The notes under the pieces: model-generated
What the model was told of the DNA's origin: nothing
What the model saw: only the letters and a program-made list of their open reading frames with translations
Database searches by the model: none
Assembly: GCA_009786535.1 (NCBI GenBank)
Contig: WQRX01000006.1
Location: forward strand, 21,885 to 85,884
Source of the DNA: Defluviitaleaceae bacterium
GTDB lineage: Bacteria; Bacillota; Clostridia; Lachnospirales; WQUN01
Direction of reading: 5' to 3'
DNA length: 64,000 nt
Translations under genes and position numbers: made by a program
Shown here: one piece after another, positions 29,148 through 38,315 of the stretch
How positions within the stretch are numbered: position 1 is the first letter of the stretch
How the letters are laid out: every line of letters begins with the position of its first letter

Positions 29148-29693
29148 ATGCGAAGAATCATACAAGCCATCGCCGCTGTATTTGCAACATCTACGTATGC
29201 GCTGTCGGGCGGGGGTGCAATAAACATAGCACCCGCAACGCCGCTCTGGACGGCATACGCCGAAACAGCCGCCGAAAACGCCCAACCACTGGCACAGGAG
29301 GCAAAACGTGAAGCCCCGCCAACGCCGCCGCCCGCGCGGCTATTTGTTTCGGCGGAAGGGCGTTACGCCATACAGCAGGGTTGGCTGGCGGGGGCGGATT
29401 ATCAGGAAAATAAAATAGCCACCCACGGGGAAGCGGTGGCGATGATTATGCAAATTGCTTCGCTATACAATGAAGACATCACCTTTTTCGGCGAATTTGA
29501 TGCAGATACACCCCTAACGCGGGAAGCATTTACTCATTATCTGCGCCTCGTCTTTCACAATCTGCCCGAAGAAGGCGTACTGGATTTAGACGCAAACGGC
29601 GAATTTAACCCCGAAAAGGAAGTCACATGGGTAGAAATGGCACGCGCGGCGTATCGCCTGCGGGGGCTAAACCCGCATTATGTAGGGGAATAG
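29148..29693 (+). CDS. Exported protein with S-layer-homology-like region
   Basis: A 181-residue protein with an N-terminal signal-like segment (RRIIQAIAAVFATS), a Pro/Glu-rich linker, and a folded part from about 60 with GWLAGADYQENKIATHGEAV and LDANGEFNPEKEVTWVEMAR, which look like SLH-type repeats (G/A-x-x-R/W-x-E-x-A). It stands alone between the convergent helicase gene (starting next base) and the glutamate operon. Cell-surface attachment is a guess. Confidence 0.6.
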   Translation: MRRIIQAIAAVFATSTYALSGGGAINIAPATPLWTAYAETAAENAQPLAQEAKREAPPTPPPARLFVSAEGRYAIQQGWLAGADYQENKIATHGEAVAMIMQIASLYNEDITFFGEFDADTPLTREAFTHYLRLVFHNLPEEGVLDLDANGEFNPEKEVTWVEMARAAYRLRGLNPHYVGE

Positions 29694-32600
29694 CTACGAC
29701 ACAAATAACTTCCGCACTTCTTCCGCAGTCAACAAATTAATAAAGCTCCCGCCTTCGGTAATCATGCTGTCGATAAGCCCGCGTTTTTTATCTTGCAGCG
29801 CCATGATTTTCTCTTCTATAGAATCCTTTGCCACGATATTAAACACCTGCACGGCATTTTTTTGCCCGTAGCGATGGGCGCGGTCGCTGGCTTGGTCCAT
29901 TACCGAGGGGTTCCACCATGGGTCGTAGTGGATAACTACGTCTGCGCCTGTAAGGTTTAAGCCTGTACCGCCCGCCTTTAGGGAAATGAGGAAAATGTCC
30001 TTCTCCCCCTCATTAAAGCGGGTGGTCATTTCCATGCGTTCCTTAGCTTTGGTTGCGCCGTCCAGATAGAAATAAGTGACCTTGCCTTCCTCGTCCAGCT
30101 TTTTACGCAGCATATCAAGCATTCCCGTAAATTGAGAGAAGAAAAGCACCCTATGCCCCGAATCAAGGGCAATTTGCAGCGTTTCCAATGCCAATTCAAA
30201 CTTGCCGCTTCCACCCTCGTAATCTTCCATGAACAGCGAAGGGTGGCAGCAAATTTGCCGTAGGCGCGTGAGTTGCGCCAGCACGCGCATACGATTGTCG
30301 GCAAAGGCATCGCGCTGCATAATATCGTCCAGTGCGCCCAGCGCTTCCAAGAGATGCGCTTGGTAAATGCGGTGTTGCTCGTCGGTAAGCTCGGCAGGCA
30401 ATGTAGTTTCCGTTTTTTCGGGCAGCTCGGTAAGCACATTTTCCTTCACGCGGCGCAGTACAAAGGGGGCAATTTGCGCACGCAATTGCGCCGCTTTTGC
30501 AGGGTCGTTATTTTGCACAATGGGTATTTCATACAATCGCTGAAACTTGCCCACCGTATACAAATAGCCGGGCATAATAAAATCAAAAATGCTCCACAAT
30601 TCCGAAAGGTTATTTTCAATGGGCGTACCCGTAAGCGCAAAACGCGTTTGCCCCGTAAGGGATTTTATGCTCTTAGATGCTTGTGTGGACGGATTTTTAA
30701 TGTTTTGCGCCTCGTCAGCGATGATATAGGTAAACTGTAACGGCTCATAGAATTCTACGTCCCGTTTTAACATATCGTAGGTGGTAATAAACACGTCCAC
30801 ATCTTTATTGTCCAGCAGTTCGCGCCGCTTTTCGGGGAAGCCCGATATTACCTGTGTGCGTATTTCCGGCGCAAAGCGCGCAAGCTCATTTTCCCAGTTA
30901 AATAATAGCGATGTAGGTGCCACTACTAACGACGGGTGCTTACGCCCCTTGCGTTCGCTTTCCAACAGCGCAATGACTTGCAGCGTTTTGCCCAAGCCCA
31001 TATCGTCGGCTAAAATACCGCCAAAGCCGTAGTGTGTCAGCGTTTTTAGCCAGTAATAACCCGTTTTCTGATAGCCGCGTAAAATACTCGTTAAATTGCG
31101 CGGCGTGCGGAAGCCAAGATTCGCATTATTTTTGAAGTCGCCGACCAGCTTTTCGAAATTGCGGTCGCGGGTGTGTACGGCGGCAAAGGTTTCGTCCTGC
31201 ATCAATTCATCTACATACAGCGCACGGTACGCGGGCAGAGACAAATTCGCGCCTTTAATGTCCTTGCGGGTTGCGTCCAGCGCGTCTAATAATTGCAAGG
31301 GTGCCGCGGTATTTTTATCCTCCAGCGAAAGAAAGCGCCCGTCCTTTAAGCGAAAGAATTTCTTCTTGGTACGGTACGCTTCCAACGCTTCCACCAAATC
31401 GGAAAGGGTGTACCCCATATCGTCCATGGTGATGTTCAGCAAATTGCCCGAAAGGCGAATCCCAAGCTGTGCCATGGGGGGGCGGCGCGTTTTCTTGGTC
31501 AAATCTGCGCTAATATACACCTCTGCCAGCTTGCGCAGGCTATCCAAACCACCCGAGCTGCCGTACAGGAAGGCATAAATCATATCGTTTCCGCGTAAGC
31601 GGTATGTGCCGTCATTGTCCTCAAAACCGTAGGCAACCAACGTGCGCTTTACGGTATATTCCGCAATCAAATCGCGGGAAAGGTCGTCTACCTGTTCAGC
31701 GGCGGCATCTCCGTAGAAGAACGCAGGACGCGCCATAATATCCATACTGTCCGATTCAAAGTACAAGCGTGCCGACATAGGCAAATTATTACGCTCGGGC
31801 GGCGTGCCCGTGGTTTTTTGCACCAGCCCCATTTGCGTAAGCTTGGGCAAAATAATGGAAAGGAAGCGTTGTTCCTCGGGTCCTTCAAATAGAATCTCGT
31901 GCTTGGGTGTGGCGCTAAGCGCTTCTAACAGGCGGGTTATTACCGCGCCTTCTGCCGCGGGCAAGCGAAGCAGTTGGTTTTCCACAAATAAATAATACCC
32001 AACGCGCCCTGCAATGGCACGGAAGGACGGGAATTCTGCCTTCATTGTCGTGCCGCTTTCGTCGTGGGTAATTTCAACACGTATGGGGGGCTTGCCTGTG
32101 CGAATGCGGATAATTTCCTGCAAATCACCGCCGCCTTGCAGGGATTTGTTTTCGCACATATTAAAAAACTCATCAATATTTCTTTGATTGATAGGCACTT
32201 CACGTGCGCCGGCTAATGGGCGGCGCGTAAACTGGAATTGCTTGCTTAAACGCTTGCCCATTTCGGTATACAAAAATTCTTCCGCCATTACAAAATCAAG
32301 GAGTTTTTGCCCGTCGGCGTCAAACTGGTTGCGCCTGTGCGTAAAGGCAAAGCCCTGCCCGTAGGTCACGGTTTCCTCCCGCTTGCAGCTTTCCACAAAA
32401 AGCGCGATGTTTTTAATTACATACATGCGCCCAAGCCCAATGGTTAGGGTTATATACGCACCCCGCGGCTCCAGGTGAAGCACAGGAAGCAATTTAATTT
32501 GCGGACCGGCTTGTGTTAACGGCAGTGCAAGCTGGGTGTCTATGCTATCAAAGATTAAACTTTCTAACGTAGTGGCGAGGGCTACGCTGTGCTGTTTCAT

Positions 32601-32942
32601 GGTTGCGGCGTTTAACAGCGGGGTGCGCCCCTCTATATGGGCAAAGAGTACCGCAACCACGTGCTTGCATGCGCCGCGCCATATGCTGTGGCTTTCACAG
32701 CTGCAGGTGTATTCTAACAGTGCTTCCTCGTCGTCTAATTTAAGCGTAACGTCGTAGTTTTTATAGTTGCCTTCCACACCAGAACGCACAACAGACCCAC
32801 CCGCAGGGTCGGTCTGTGTTTTAAATGTGAGTAATTTGCCTTCACGAAAATAGCGCTCCCCACGTTCGTACACATCCGGATTAGAACTTAACTCAAGTAT
32901 CGTACCTTGCGTAATAAGAATGGGTTCGCCTGTTGGGTTCAT
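29694..32942 (-). CDS. SWIM-domain SNF2/RapA-family helicase
   Basis: A 1082-residue SNF2 ATPase. A SWIM zinc finger CxCx9CxH (Cys80, Cys82, Cys92, His94) is at the N-terminus; after a 500-residue middle region come the helicase motifs: GGILADDMGLGKTLQ (motif I), IIADEAQNIKNPSTQ (II), LTGTPIENNLSELWSIFDF (III), and RAHRYGQKNAVQVFN (VI). Such proteins move on DNA or strip RNA polymerase. It starts two bases after cheV on the same strand and is probably co-transcribed with it, an unexpected pairing. Confidence 0.92.
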   Translation of the reverse strand: MNPTGEPILITQGTILELSSNPDVYERGERYFREGKLLTFKTQTDPAGGSVVRSGVEGNYKNYDVTLKLDDEEALLEYTCSCESHSIWRGACKHVVAVLFAHIEGRTPLLNAATMKQHSVALATTLESLIFDSIDTQLALPLTQAGPQIKLLPVLHLEPRGAYITLTIGLGRMYVIKNIALFVESCKREETVTYGQGFAFTHRRNQFDADGQKLLDFVMAEEFLYTEMGKRLSKQFQFTRRPLAGAREVPINQRNIDEFFNMCENKSLQGGGDLQEIIRIRTGKPPIRVEITHDESGTTMKAEFPSFRAIAGRVGYYLFVENQLLRLPAAEGAVITRLLEALSATPKHEILFEGPEEQRFLSIILPKLTQMGLVQKTTGTPPERNNLPMSARLYFESDSMDIMARPAFFYGDAAAEQVDDLSRDLIAEYTVKRTLVAYGFEDNDGTYRLRGNDMIYAFLYGSSGGLDSLRKLAEVYISADLTKKTRRPPMAQLGIRLSGNLLNITMDDMGYTLSDLVEALEAYRTKKKFFRLKDGRFLSLEDKNTAAPLQLLDALDATRKDIKGANLSLPAYRALYVDELMQDETFAAVHTRDRNFEKLVGDFKNNANLGFRTPRNLTSILRGYQKTGYYWLKTLTHYGFGGILADDMGLGKTLQVIALLESERKGRKHPSLVVAPTSLLFNWENELARFAPEIRTQVISGFPEKRRELLDNKDVDVFITTYDMLKRDVEFYEPLQFTYIIADEAQNIKNPSTQASKSIKSLTGQTRFALTGTPIENNLSELWSIFDFIMPGYLYTVGKFQRLYEIPIVQNNDPAKAAQLRAQIAPFVLRRVKENVLTELPEKTETTLPAELTDEQHRIYQAHLLEALGALDDIMQRDAFADNRMRVLAQLTRLRQICCHPSLFMEDYEGGSGKFELALETLQIALDSGHRVLFFSQFTGMLDMLRKKLDEEGKVTYFYLDGATKAKERMEMTTRFNEGEKDIFLISLKAGGTGLNLTGADVVIHYDPWWNPSVMDQASDRAHRYGQKNAVQVFNIVAKDSIEEKIMALQDKKRGLIDSMITEGGSFINLLTAEEVRKLFVS

Positions 32943-32944
32943 TT

Positions 32945-33865
32945 TTATAAAATGTGTGCGTCTACGATATCAACCAAATCAGCAATATCAGATTTGGCAA
33001 CCTGCGCAGTGGCCTTTAACCGCTCGCCGATGGTACGCAGGTCGTCGGTAATAAGAGTAGAGAAAATAACCACGGGCAGGTCCTTCATCTTCTCGTCTTC
33101 ACGGATAAGCTTTAACAGGCGGTGACCGTCCATAATCGGCATTTCGATATCGGTGATAACGATAGCAACGTGGTCGGTAATTTCGCCGCCCATGTTTTTG
33201 TAACGCACAAGGGTATCCCATGCTTCTTTGCCGTTGGGGGTAGAGGTAATGTTTTGGTAGCCCACCTTATCCAACGATTCAAGCACAAGACGCTCCAAGG
33301 TTGGCGAGTCTTCCGCAAGCAGAATGGGTTTTTGCGATGTGGGGCGCGAGCCAAAGCGTTCTAACGAGCGTGTCATAATTGCGCCTTGGGGGTTAATATC
33401 CATTAATATTTTTTCAAAGTCGATAACGGTGATAAGGCGGTCTTCCACTTGTGCCACACCCGTTGCCATTCCCTCTTCCTCCCCGTAAATGGTGCGGTCG
33501 GGTTTTTCGATTTTAGAAAGGTCAACATTATCAATCGCCATAACGCCGTGTACATGGAACGCCGTTTTTATGTTGTTCATTTTGGTAATGATAAGAATGT
33601 CGCGCTCTTCGTCCTCCGAAGGGGGCAATCCCATGTAAGCCGCAAGGTTGATAACGGTCATCGTTTCCGTACGGGGGCGGAATATGCCTTCCACAAAGGG
33701 GTTAGAGTTAGGCATGGGCGTGATGGGGTACTGGCTGTACTTCATAATTTCATCTACCTTGGCTACGTTAATGCCAAAGTTGCCGCCTGCGACAATAAAC
33801 TCCATAAGTTGAAGCTGCTGCCTGTTCTCAGGCCGTTCTTTATCGTTCTTCCGAATGTTGGCCAT
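32945..33865 (-). CDS. cheV: Chemotaxis protein CheV (CheW-receiver)
   Basis: A 306-residue protein with a CheW domain (about 17-160: LMEFIVAGGNFGINVAKVDE, EGIFRPRTETMTVINLA) and a receiver domain (180-300) whose phosphorylated aspartate is Asp239 in IVITDIEMPIMDG. CheV couples receptors to CheA and takes part in adaptation. No other chemotaxis gene is nearby, so the main cluster lies elsewhere. Confidence 0.95.
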   Translation of the reverse strand: MANIRKNDKERPENRQQLQLMEFIVAGGNFGINVAKVDEIMKYSQYPITPMPNSNPFVEGIFRPRTETMTVINLAAYMGLPPSEDEERDILIITKMNNIKTAFHVHGVMAIDNVDLSKIEKPDRTIYGEEEGMATGVAQVEDRLITVIDFEKILMDINPQGAIMTRSLERFGSRPTSQKPILLAEDSPTLERLVLESLDKVGYQNITSTPNGKEAWDTLVRYKNMGGEITDHVAIVITDIEMPIMDGHRLLKLIREDEKMKDLPVVIFSTLITDDLRTIGERLKATAQVAKSDIADLVDIVDAHIL

Positions 33866-33906
33866 GTTATGCCTCCCGACTTAATATTGCGATGCGTATA
33901 TGCCCT

Positions 33907-33934
33907 ATTGTAACATGTGTTTGCATAATTACAA
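33907..33934 (-). promoter_or_regulatory. Promoter of cheV-helicase unit
   Basis: Minus strand TTGTAA (33929-33934), 16 bases, TACAAT (33907-33912), preceded by TG for an extended -10. This is a housekeeping sigma-A type promoter; no sigma-D (flagellar) consensus is visible. Confidence 0.6.
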
Positions 33935-33950
33935 CAGATTTTTGTGATTT

Positions 33951-33968
33951 TTTATCAGATATGATAAA
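33951..33968. promoter_or_regulatory. Palindrome between cheV and tsaE
   Basis: Seven-base arms TTTATCA / TGATAAA around GATA, in the 151-base divergent gap. It lies just upstream of a possible tsaE -10 (TATAGT, 33982-33987), so a regulator could act on either side. Confidence 0.4.
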
Positions 33969-34016
33969 GTGGGCACGATTCTATAGTATGACAACAAAAC
34001 GAAAGAGTGCATTTTA

Positions 34017-34451
34017 TTGATTTATACGATATACAGCGCACAGGAGATGGAAGATTTCGCATTTAGTTTTGCCGCCAACGTACAAGCGGGCGACGTGCTG
34101 TGCCTTGCGGGCGACTTGGGTGCGGGCAAAACCGTATTTACACGCGGCTTGGTACGCGGGCTACATTGCGGCGAAAGCGTAACCTCGCCTACCTTTGCGT
34201 TAATGCATATCTACGAAGGCGGGCGTTTGCCCGTGTATCATTACGATTTATACCGCCTTAACGGCGCATACGACCTGGAAAGCGTAGGCTGTGAAGAATA
34301 CTTCAGCGCCGGCGGCGTATGCATATTGGAATGGCCGGAACGCGCAAACAACATTGTACCCGCAAACGCAACATGGATAACCATCAAAGCCGACTATGAA
34401 AAAGGGGAAAACTATCGGGAGGTATCTATCCATGAAAATACTGGCAATTGA
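34017..34451 (+). CDS. tsaE: tRNA threonylcarbamoyladenosine biosynthesis ATPase TsaE
   Basis: A 144-residue ATPase with P-loop GDLGAGKTVFTRGL (about 37-50) and the family motifs SPTFALMHIYEG, YHYDLYRL and ILEWPERA. It activates TsaB-TsaD in making t6A on tRNAs that read ANN codons. The TTG start gives the standard N-terminal length; the next ATG would remove the first strand. Overlaps tsaB by 20 bases. Confidence 0.93.
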   Translation: MIYTIYSAQEMEDFAFSFAANVQAGDVLCLAGDLGAGKTVFTRGLVRGLHCGESVTSPTFALMHIYEGGRLPVYHYDLYRLNGAYDLESVGCEEYFSAGGVCILEWPERANNIVPANATWITIKADYEKGENYREVSIHENTGN

Positions 34452-35055
34452 CACATCAAGCACGCAAGCGGGGGTTGCCGTGGTGCAAGAGGGCAATGTA
34501 CTCGGCAAAATTATTATCACCGCAACCGCGCCTCGAGGGCATGGTTCGCCAAACCAATGGAAGCATTCCCAAGTGCTTATCCCCGCGGTGGAAAATCTGT
34601 TAGAGCAAACAAAAGTCACCCTTTTGGATATACATTGCATTGCATATACCTGCGGTCCCGGCTCGTTTACCGGGTTGCGCATTGCGGCGGCGGCGGCACT
34701 GGGGCTTGCACACGGTGCAAAAATTCCCGTGGTGCAAGTTCCTACATTAGATGCGATGGCATATGCTTATATAGCGGCAGGGCATAAAAAAGTAGTTCCC
34801 ATGCTGGACGCACGGCGCGGGCAAGTATACGCGGCGATATACGAAAACGGCAAACGCATTACCGATTACCTCGCCGCCCCCGCGGAAGAAGTGCTTTTAA
34901 TGGCAGGGGACGCGCTGGTGATAAAAGACGCCGTTTGCCCCGCGGCGGTAGGCTTATGGGCGGGGGAAAATTTTGATAAAGCACGCCCAACGGGCGAATT
35001 GCTGTACGTTCGTGCGCCGCAAGCGGTACGGGAAATGGAGAAGAAAAAAGCGTGA
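34432..35055 (+). CDS. tsaB: tRNA threonylcarbamoyladenosine biosynthesis protein TsaB
   Basis: A 207-residue ASKHA-fold scaffold protein: ILAIDTSSTQAGVAV at the start, CGPGSFTGLRIAAAAA in the middle and MLDARRGQVYAAIY. It dimerises with TsaD, which is not in this window. The ATG behind GGGAGG is chosen over upstream in-frame starts. Its stop overlaps the rimI GTG (GTGA). Confidence 0.93.
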   Translation: MKILAIDTSSTQAGVAVVQEGNVLGKIIITATAPRGHGSPNQWKHSQVLIPAVENLLEQTKVTLLDIHCIAYTCGPGSFTGLRIAAAAALGLAHGAKIPVVQVPTLDAMAYAYIAAGHKKVVPMLDARRGQVYAAIYENGKRITDYLAAPAEEVLLMAGDALVIKDAVCPAAVGLWAGENFDKARPTGELLYVRAPQAVREMEKKKA

Positions 35056-35495
35056 CCATTATCCCCGCAACGCCCGTCCATGTTCAAGCCATTTCCGACA
35101 TCGAAAATGACAGCTACTCCACGCCATGGAGCTATGAAAATATTGCGGTAGCGGTATGCGACACAAACATGATAAATTACGCGGCGGTAAACCCCGACGG
35201 CACGCTTGCGGGTTACGCCTTCATGCGGCACAGCTTTGAAATTGGGCATATTGAAAACATCGCCGTTGCGCATAACCATCGCGGTAAGGGCATTGCATCA
35301 CTTCTTATGGACACACTTTTCACACAGGCACAAAAACGTAGCATGGAAGGCATTACGCTGGAAGTGCGGCAGGGCAACCGCGCCGCAATGGCGCTGTACC
35401 ATAAGTATGGCTTTAAGGTTGAGGGGTATCGGCGGGGATATTACAAAGACCCTACCGAAGATGCAGTAATTATGCGAAGCTGGAGGCTGTTATGA
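35052..35495 (+). CDS. rimI: Ribosomal protein S18-alanine N-acetyltransferase RimI-like
   Basis: A 147-residue GNAT acetyltransferase. The acetyl-CoA loop is HNHRGKGIASLLM and the family segment ENDSYSTPWSYENI is near the start, with LEVRQGNRAAMALYHKYGF following. RimI commonly follows tsaB. GTG start overlaps the tsaB stop. The protein target may be S18 or other N-termini. Confidence 0.9.
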   Translation: MTIIPATPVHVQAISDIENDSYSTPWSYENIAVAVCDTNMINYAAVNPDGTLAGYAFMRHSFEIGHIENIAVAHNHRGKGIASLLMDTLFTQAQKRSMEGITLEVRQGNRAAMALYHKYGFKVEGYRRGYYKDPTEDAVIMRSWRLL

Positions 35496-37906
35496 CACCA
35501 AGAGAACTCTCGTGGCAAGAACTCAAATATTTCTGCACGGCGGGCGATGTAAAAAAATTCGCCAAAGCGGCAAGCAATAGTAAGGGAGATATTATCGGGC
35601 AAGACCGTGCCGCCAAGGCGCTTCATTTTGGCTTGCAAATGAAAAAGAGCGGCTATCACATTTATGTATGCGGTCAAACAGGCACGGGTCGCACCACCTT
35701 CGCGCGGGAATTTGCGGCAAAAAAAGCGGCAAAAGAACCCACCCCCCCCGACTTATGCTACGTCTATAACTTCGAAAACCCCAAATGCCCCAAGCTATTA
35801 CGCCTGCCCGCAGGCACGGGGCGCAAATTGCGCGACGAGCTAAACGACCTAATGGGGCGCTTGGCTACAGAACTGCCAAAAACCTTTCAAGGACGCGAAC
35901 ACGAACAACGCAAAAACGACATTATCCGCGTACTCGCCAACAAACGGGACGAGATTATCAAGGATATGACCGAAGAAGCGCATAAACAAAACTTCGGCGT
36001 AAAAAATACCAACAGCGGCATATATTTTATGCCCATCGTAGACGGCGAGGTAATTAGCGAAGAGCAGTTTGACTCGCTTACCGACGCACAGCGCGAAGGC
36101 ATTTCCGCCAATTCCGAAGCCATTCAAAAACGTGCCGCCGAGGTTATGCGCACGATTAAAGACCACGAAAAAAACACAAAAAAAGACGTAGACGAATTAG
36201 AATACGCCATGGGCTTATTCACCGTTGGGCGTTACATGAACGATATTATCGAACACTTTGCCCACGAGCCGTCATTGCTGGAATATCTGCACGCGGTAAA
36301 AGAAGATATTCTGGAAAACCTGGAAGAATTTATCAGCGAAGACAGCGAGGAAGAAACCGACGCAATGGCTGCCCTTGTGCCTTGGTATAACAAAAAATCC
36401 AGCGAGGATATTCTTACAAAATATAAAGTAAATTTGCTCACCGATAATACCGACCAAAAAGGCGCACCCGTAATCGTGGACTATAACCCGGCTTATACGC
36501 ACCTCGTGGGGGAAGTGGAATACGACAACGAATTCGGCAATTTTTCCACCGATTTTATGAAGATAAAGCCCGGCTTACTGCACCGCGCAAACGGGGGCTA
36601 TCTCATTTTACAAGCACAGGATATTTTCGGCAGTCCCCATGCGTGGGAGGCGCTTCGCCGCGCCCTTGTCACTAAGCAAATCATCACCGAACCCCTGCGC
36701 GAGTACAACACAGGGGTTGCCGTTTCCGGGATAAAGCCCGAGGCAATTCCGCTGGATATTAAGGTAATTATCATCGGCGGGGATTATTATTACCGTGTAC
36801 TTTTTGCATATGACGATTACTTCGAAAAGCTATTTAAAATCCGTGTAGATTTTGACTACGAGATGCGCATTAACGACGCAAACCGCGCAGAATTGGTGCG
36901 CTTTATCCAAAAAGGCGCAAAAATCCCATTCACAGACGAAGCCATCGCCGTTATTATCGAATTTGCCACCCGTTTGGCAGAGCGACAAGACCGCCTAACC
37001 ACCAAATTTAGCCGTTTAAATGACCTGCTGAGCGAAGCCACCGCCCTTGCTCAAGCCGATAAAGCCAAAAAAGTGGCGGCTAAACACGTGCGCGCCGCCA
37101 TCAAGCAATGGGAATACCGCAATAACCTGTACGAAGAAAAGCTGATGGAGCGCATGGAAGAGGATACGATAATGATATCCACCACAGGCGCAAAAGTGGG
37201 GCAAATTAACGGACTGGCCGTACTGGATACGGGGGATTATGCCTTCGCAACGCCGTCACGCATTACCGCCACCGCCTATATGGGTAAGTCGGGCATTGTT
37301 AATATTGAAAAAGAAGCCAACCTTTCGGGCGAGATACATGACAAGGGCGTGCAAGTCCTTATCGGCTACCTTGGGCAAACCTACGCACAAGACTTTGCGC
37401 TATCCCTCTCCTGCCGCATTTGTTTTGAGCAAAATTACGGCGGGGTAGACGGCGACAGCGCTTCTTCCACCGAGCTTTATGTAATCCTTTCCGCCTTATC
37501 AAACATTCCTATCCGTCAAGATATTGCCGTAACGGGCAGCATTAACCAACACGGCGAAATACAGCCCATCGGCGGCGCTACCTATAAAATCGAAGGCTTT
37601 TATGACCTATGCAAAGCCCGCGGCCTAACGGGAACCCAGGGGGTAATTATCCCCGCCCGCAACGTCCGCGACCTGGTACTCAAGGACGAAGTCGTGCAAG
37701 CCGTAAAGGACGGCAAGTTTCACATCTACCCAATTACCCACGTAAACGAAGGCATAGAAATTTTGCTAAACACCCCCGCAGGGGGGGCGGTGCTTTCGCC
37801 CGATAACGCGAAAACACTGGCAAATTTGTACCCCCACGATACCGTACATGGCAAGGTGTACAGGAAGTTGCGGGCGTATCACCGGAGATTGTCAAAGGGT
37901 GAATAA
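35492..37906 (+). CDS. Lon-like ATP-dependent protease (AAA_32/S16)
   Basis: An 804-residue protein. The N-terminal P-loop reads CGQTGTGRTTFARE, with Arg where most P-loops have Lys; this looks usual for the family. A helical middle (about 110-310) precedes a second ATPase part with LLHRANGGYLILQAQDI. The C-terminal S16 domain has the catalytic Ser in GVDGDSASSTELY and Lys in IGGATYKIEGFYD. This is the Lon-related branch without the Lon N-terminal domain. The ATG overlaps the rimI stop, completing a four-gene overlapping unit. Confidence 0.9.
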   Translation: MTPRELSWQELKYFCTAGDVKKFAKAASNSKGDIIGQDRAAKALHFGLQMKKSGYHIYVCGQTGTGRTTFAREFAAKKAAKEPTPPDLCYVYNFENPKCPKLLRLPAGTGRKLRDELNDLMGRLATELPKTFQGREHEQRKNDIIRVLANKRDEIIKDMTEEAHKQNFGVKNTNSGIYFMPIVDGEVISEEQFDSLTDAQREGISANSEAIQKRAAEVMRTIKDHEKNTKKDVDELEYAMGLFTVGRYMNDIIEHFAHEPSLLEYLHAVKEDILENLEEFISEDSEEETDAMAALVPWYNKKSSEDILTKYKVNLLTDNTDQKGAPVIVDYNPAYTHLVGEVEYDNEFGNFSTDFMKIKPGLLHRANGGYLILQAQDIFGSPHAWEALRRALVTKQIITEPLREYNTGVAVSGIKPEAIPLDIKVIIIGGDYYYRVLFAYDDYFEKLFKIRVDFDYEMRINDANRAELVRFIQKGAKIPFTDEAIAVIIEFATRLAERQDRLTTKFSRLNDLLSEATALAQADKAKKVAAKHVRAAIKQWEYRNNLYEEKLMERMEEDTIMISTTGAKVGQINGLAVLDTGDYAFATPSRITATAYMGKSGIVNIEKEANLSGEIHDKGVQVLIGYLGQTYAQDFALSLSCRICFEQNYGGVDGDSASSTELYVILSALSNIPIRQDIAVTGSINQHGEIQPIGGATYKIEGFYDLCKARGLTGTQGVIIPARNVRDLVLKDEVVQAVKDGKFHIYPITHVNEGIEILLNTPAGGAVLSPDNAKTLANLYPHDTVHGKVYRKLRAYHRRLSKGE

Positions 37907-37932
37907 TAAACTGATTCGGTCGTAAATATTGT

Positions 37933-38115
37933 TTAATCTGCGTTGATGGCTACAGCAGCCATCAACTCTTCTTGAAGTTGTAACAAATAGGGGATGCGAT
38001 AATGCAACTCCGTAGCGCAAAATATCAAGTCTGCTATCTGTACACGGTATCTTATCGTATCCGGGTTAAATTCAACGGCAACACCATCCCTCATCAGAAA
38101 TATGTTGTCGCTCAT
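37933..38115 (-). CDS. Possible small protein, unknown
   Basis: Sixty codons: a start reading MSDNIFLMRDGVAVEFNPD, then a helical stretch LLQLQEELMAAVAIN. There is no clear ribosome-binding site, and the last codons are the opposite strand of the hairpin at 37942-37966. I see no family. It may be spurious; a TATA-like stretch upstream is the only support. Confidence 0.25.
   Translation of the reverse strand: MSDNIFLMRDGVAVEFNPDTIRYRVQIADLIFCATELHYRIPYLLQLQEELMAAVAINAD
37942..37966 (+). terminator. Hairpin after the tsaE-lon unit (possible terminator)
   Basis: Perfect 10-bp stem GTTGATGGCT / AGCCATCAAC with loop ACAGC, 36 bases past the protease stop, followed by the weak run TCTTCTTG. Likely a terminator or 3'-end stabiliser. 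Confidence 0.5.
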
Positions 38116-38166
38116 TACTATGCTGACAATTTATACTATAGCGAAATAGGACGCTATCTATTAAGG

Positions 38167-38280
38167 GTGTAAAGAACGCTGTGTAAAGAACTCCGCCACA
38201 AAATTGTGGTAAAATAGTTTTACTGACTGATGACAAAATCAAAGTGCGCACTTATGTGCCACATGAATGTGGTAGGTGCG
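38167..38280 (+). promoter_or_regulatory. Structured leader: direct repeat, palindrome and nested stem-loop
   Basis: Three layers precede the gene at 38316. First, an 11-base direct repeat GTGTAAAGAAC at 38167 and 38181 (14-base period). Second, CCACAA-AA-TTGTGG at 38196-38209, followed by TAAAAT. Third, a nested stem CGCAC/GTGCG enclosing CCACAT/ATGTGG (38247-38280). Similar core letters in the second and third suggest a shared binding site. The rest of the 37907-38315 stretch holds only the hairpin and small frame noted above. Confidence 0.45.
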
Positions 38281-38315
38281 AAAAACTTATCTATTATGCG
38301 AAGGGAAGATTATTC

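Noticed and set aside
35492..37906. Defective ATPase because of Arg in the P-loop
   Set aside because: The GTGRT form looks standard in this Lon-related family, so it is not a loss.
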